DNA from: Streptomyces sp. NBC_00659
GTDB lineage: Bacteria > Actinomycetota > Actinomycetes > Streptomycetales > Streptomycetaceae
Length of the DNA: 64,000 nucleotides
Assembly: GCF_036226925.1 (NCBI RefSeq)
Contig: NZ_CP109031.1
Span: forward strand, 3,968,001-4,032,000
Direction of reading: 5' to 3'
The position numbers and the translations under genes were made by a program. Below the pieces are notes generated by a model. It saw nothing but the letters and a program-made list of their open reading frames with translations. It was not told where the DNA came from and ran no database searches. Shown here one piece after another: positions 62,301-64,000 of this stretch (positions are counted from its first letter, which is position 1; each line of letters begins with the position of its first letter).

Positions 62301-64000
62301 TTGAGGGACTTGGGCAGGCGCAGCCCGAAGTCGTAGATCCACGCCGTCGTACGGTCCGAGCAGCGCAGTTCGTACGGCCGCTCGTCGGTGACCTCGACGC
62401 CCATGCGGTTCAGGGCCGGCAGGACCGCGGACAGCGAGACCTGCTCGCCGGTGCGGTAGATCTTGAAGCGGCGCTCGCCGGGCACCGCGCCCACGGGCTC
62501 GTACAGGCTGAGCGCGAAGTCCTTGCTCGTTTCCTGTCCGAGTGCCTGGAGGTGGACCAGGTCGGCGACGGCCGAGCGCGGGGAGTGGTCGGCCTTGTAG
62601 CCCTCGGGGAAGGCGTTGCCGTACCGGCGCAGCAGCTCGGCGGCGCGCTCCTCGCCGCACTCGGCGGTCAGAGCCTCCGCGAAGCCGTCGGCCCAGGAGC
62701 GGGCGGCCTCGACGAGGCGCGCCTCGATGCGCTCCTTGTCGGAGTCGGAGAGCTGCGGCAGCTCGGTGCCGGGCTCGACCCGGACCACGAAGTGCAGCCG
62801 GGACAGGATCGACTCGGTGTTCCAGGCCGTGAAGTCGACGCTGGTGCCGTTGAGCTCTTCCTTGAGGATGTCGATGATCCGCAGGCGCACACCGGTGGTG
62901 TAGCGGTCGCGCGGGAGGTAGACGAGGGCCGAGTAGTAGCGCCCGTACTCGTCCTGGCGCAGGTAGAGCCGCAGGCGGCGGCGCTCCTGGAGGTACAGGA
63001 CGGACGTGACGATCGCCCGGAGCTCGTCGGCGGGGGTCTGGAACAGCTCGTCGCGCGGGTAGGTCTCCAGGATCTGGAGCAGGTCGCGGCCGTCGTGGCT
63101 GTTGGGCGAGAACCCGGCGCCGCGCAGAACCTCGTCGACCTTGCGGCGGACGACGGGCACCCGGCGCACGGACTCGGTGTAGGCGGCGGAGGAGAACAGG
63201 CCCAGGAAGCGGCGCTCCCCGATGACCTCGCCGTTCTCGTCGAACTTCTTGACCCCGACGTAGTCCAGGTACGACGGGCGGTGCACGGTGGCGCGGCTGT
63301 TCGCCTTGGTCAGGATCAGCAGCTTGTGCTCGCGGGCCTTGGCCCGGGCGTCGGCGGGCAGCCGCTCGAAGGACGGGCTGACCGGGTGGCTGTCCTCGCC
63401 GTGCTGCGGGTCGGAGCGCAGGATGCCGAGCCCGGTGCCGGGGACGGCGGCCAGCGAGTCGTCCTCGCGGAGCTGGTACTCGCGGTACCCGAGGAAGGTG
63501 AAGTGGTCGCCGGAGAGCCAGCGCAGCAGTTCGCGGGCCTCCTCGACCTCCTGGTCGCGCAGATCGTCGGCGGTGGGCTCCTTGGGGAGCTCCTCCGCGA
63601 TCCGCAGCGCCGCGTCGCGCATCTTCTCCCAGTCCTCGACGGCCTCACGGACGTCGGACAGGACGCGCAGCAGATCGGTGGTGATCTGCTTCAGGTCGGC
63701 GCGGTCGGTCTCCCGGTCGATCTCGACGTGGATCCAGGACTCGACGTGCGCGTCGTGCGGGAGGTCCTCGGCGGAGGGCCGCGTGGGCAGCACCTCGATG
63801 AGCTTGCCGGTGAGGTCGCGCCGTACGACGAACTGCGGATGGATGACGACGTGGATGCCGCGTCCCTGCCGGGACAGTTCGTTGGTCACCGAGTCGACGA
63901 GGAAGGGCATGTCGTCCGTGACCACCTCGACGACGGAGTGGCTGCAGGTCCAGCCGTTCTCCTCGACGGTGGGCGTGTGCACGCGCACGTTGGCCTTGCC
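59315..64000 (-). CDS. gdh: NAD-specific glutamate dehydrogenase, 180-kDa class (N-terminus beyond window)
   Basis: 1562 codons present, still open at the right edge; the S. clavuligerus type has about 1650 residues. The N-terminal half is the regulatory region (DDMPFLVDSVTNELSRQG). The catalytic core near the middle has RGGLRWSDRREDFRTE, VPVGAKGGFVAK and GVGDMSGDVFGNGML, which bind glutamate and NAD. It deaminates glutamate to 2-oxoglutarate in the cytoplasm. The gene is separate in function from the wall cluster and ends in a strong terminator. Confidence 0.97.
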   Translation of the reverse strand, partial: GKANVRVHTPTVEENGWTCSHSVVEVVTDDMPFLVDSVTNELSRQGRGIHVVIHPQFVVRRDLTGKLIEVLPTRPSAEDLPHDAHVESWIHVEIDRETDRADLKQITTDLLRVLSDVREAVEDWEKMRDAALRIAEELPKEPTADDLRDQEVEEARELLRWLSGDHFTFLGYREYQLREDDSLAAVPGTGLGILRSDPQHGEDSHPVSPSFERLPADARAKAREHKLLILTKANSRATVHRPSYLDYVGVKKFDENGEVIGERRFLGLFSSAAYTESVRRVPVVRRKVDEVLRGAGFSPNSHDGRDLLQILETYPRDELFQTPADELRAIVTSVLYLQERRRLRLYLRQDEYGRYYSALVYLPRDRYTTGVRLRIIDILKEELNGTSVDFTAWNTESILSRLHFVVRVEPGTELPQLSDSDKERIEARLVEAARSWADGFAEALTAECGEERAAELLRRYGNAFPEGYKADHSPRSAVADLVHLQALGQETSKDFALSLYEPVGAVPGERRFKIYRTGEQVSLSAVLPALNRMGVEVTDERPYELRCSDRTTAWIYDFGLRLPKSLNGNGDHLGDDGRERFQEAFAATWTGQAENDGFNALVLSAGLTWRQSMVLRAYAKYLRQAGSTFSQDYMEDTLRNNVHTTRLLVSLFEARMSPERQRAGVELTDALLEELEAALDQVASLDEDRILRSFLHLIKATLRTNFFQQTAGGTPHEYVSMKFDPTAIPDLPAPRPAFEIWVYSPRVEGVHLRFGKVARGGLRWSDRREDFRTEILGLVKAQMVKNTVIVPVGAKGGFVAKQLPDPSVDRDAWMAEGIRSYRTFISALLDITDNMVAGEIVPPADVVRHDEDDTYLVVAADKGTATFSDIANEVAESYDFWLGDAFASGGSAGYDHKKMGITARGAWESVKRHFRELGVNTQTQDFTVVGVGDMSGDVFGNGMLLSEHIRLVAAFDHRHIFIDPNPDAETSYAERRRLFELPRSSWADYDTELISAGGGVFPRSAKAIPVNAHIREALGIESNVAKMTPADLMRAILQAPVDLLWNGGIGTYVKSSAESHAEVGDKANDAIRVDGADLRVKVVGEGGNLGLTQLGRIEFAQHGGKINTDAIDNSAGVDTSDHEVNIKILLNAVVANGDLTVKQRNKLLAEMTDEVGALVLRNNYAQNTAIANALAQSPSMLHAQQRFLRHLVREGYLDRALEFLPTERQIRERLNAGQGLTGPETAVLLAYTKITVSVELLATSLPDDPYLQSLLLAYFPTALRDQFREQIEGHALSREIVTTVLVNDTVNTGGTSFLHRLREETGASLEEIVRAQTAARAIFNSSAVWDAVEALDNVVAADVQTRIRLHSRRLVERGTRWLLNNRPQPLQLAETISFFTDGVEQVWSELPKLVRGADLEWYQQIYDELSDAGVPDELATRVAGFSSAFPALDIVSVADRTGQDPMAVAEVYYDLADRLGITQLMDRIIELPRADRWQSMARASIREDLYAAHAALTADVLAVGNGASTPEQRFEAWEEKNAAILGRARTTLDEIQGSDSFDLANLSVAMRTMRTLLRSHS

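Noticed and set aside
59166..62660. 1164-codon minus frame within glutamate dehydrogenase
   Set aside because: Alternate frame of gdh; no domain, Arg/Gly-rich.

Overview
The window is high-GC actinobacterial chromosome, almost certainly Streptomyces. Codons are strongly G/C-biased at the third position, and GTG and TTG starts are frequent. The tmRNA encodes an ANNKSDSQSFALAA-type tag, there is a pkaB/pkaA kinase pair, and the far right holds the 180-kDa class of NAD-glutamate dehydrogenase. From memory, the order mat genes - smpB - ftsX/ftsE - prfB - pkaB/pkaA - sugar ABC operon - CDP-glycerol transferases - glutamate dehydrogenase matches the S. coelicolor SCO296x-SCO299x region. I could not run an alignment to confirm this.

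Left part (1-7311). Three leftward genes form an extracellular-polysaccharide unit: a matA-like membrane protein, a matB-like deacetylase/glycosyltransferase fusion and an acyltransferase-3 protein cut by the window edge. A divergent LysR regulator/MFS exporter pair follows.

Sugar operon 1 (7383-13861). A promoter with two LacI-type operators drives a lipoprotein, two permeases, a GH31 alpha-xylosidase-like enzyme and the LacI regulator. The genes overlap or nearly touch.

Housekeeping block (13968-25656), mostly leftward. It begins with an unknown duplicated-module gene broken by a frameshift. Then come ssrA (tmRNA), smpB, an S41 protease, ftsX and ftsE, a small CxxC membrane protein, an LAxTG sortase-substrate-like protein, prfB, and two Ser/Thr kinases. 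A 209-bp inverted-repeat element lies between prfB and pkaB.

Middle (26159-34251). A 1309-aa FHA/FtsK protein has an EssC-like layout and a degenerate Walker A motif. After it come a decayed IS200/IS605-type tnpB right end and a second sugar ABC operon, whose first permease carries a large extra extracytoplasmic domain.

Cell-envelope island (34403-59108). Three tandem GT2 plus CDP-glycerol-transferase fusions are followed by two GT-C-like membrane proteins and a divergent ohr/ohrR pair. Then come two more GT-C-like proteins, a GT2 protein, a galE-like epimerase and a TetR regulator with duplicated operators. A TagG/TagH-type export ABC transporter, a GT4 glycosyltransferase, a 1010-aa GT2/CDP-glycerol-transferase fusion and a GtrA-like flippase complete it. 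Together they look like a pathway that builds, decorates and exports a teichoic-acid-like or other wall glycopolymer. The right end is gdh. No tRNA, rRNA, CRISPR or intact insertion sequence was seen.
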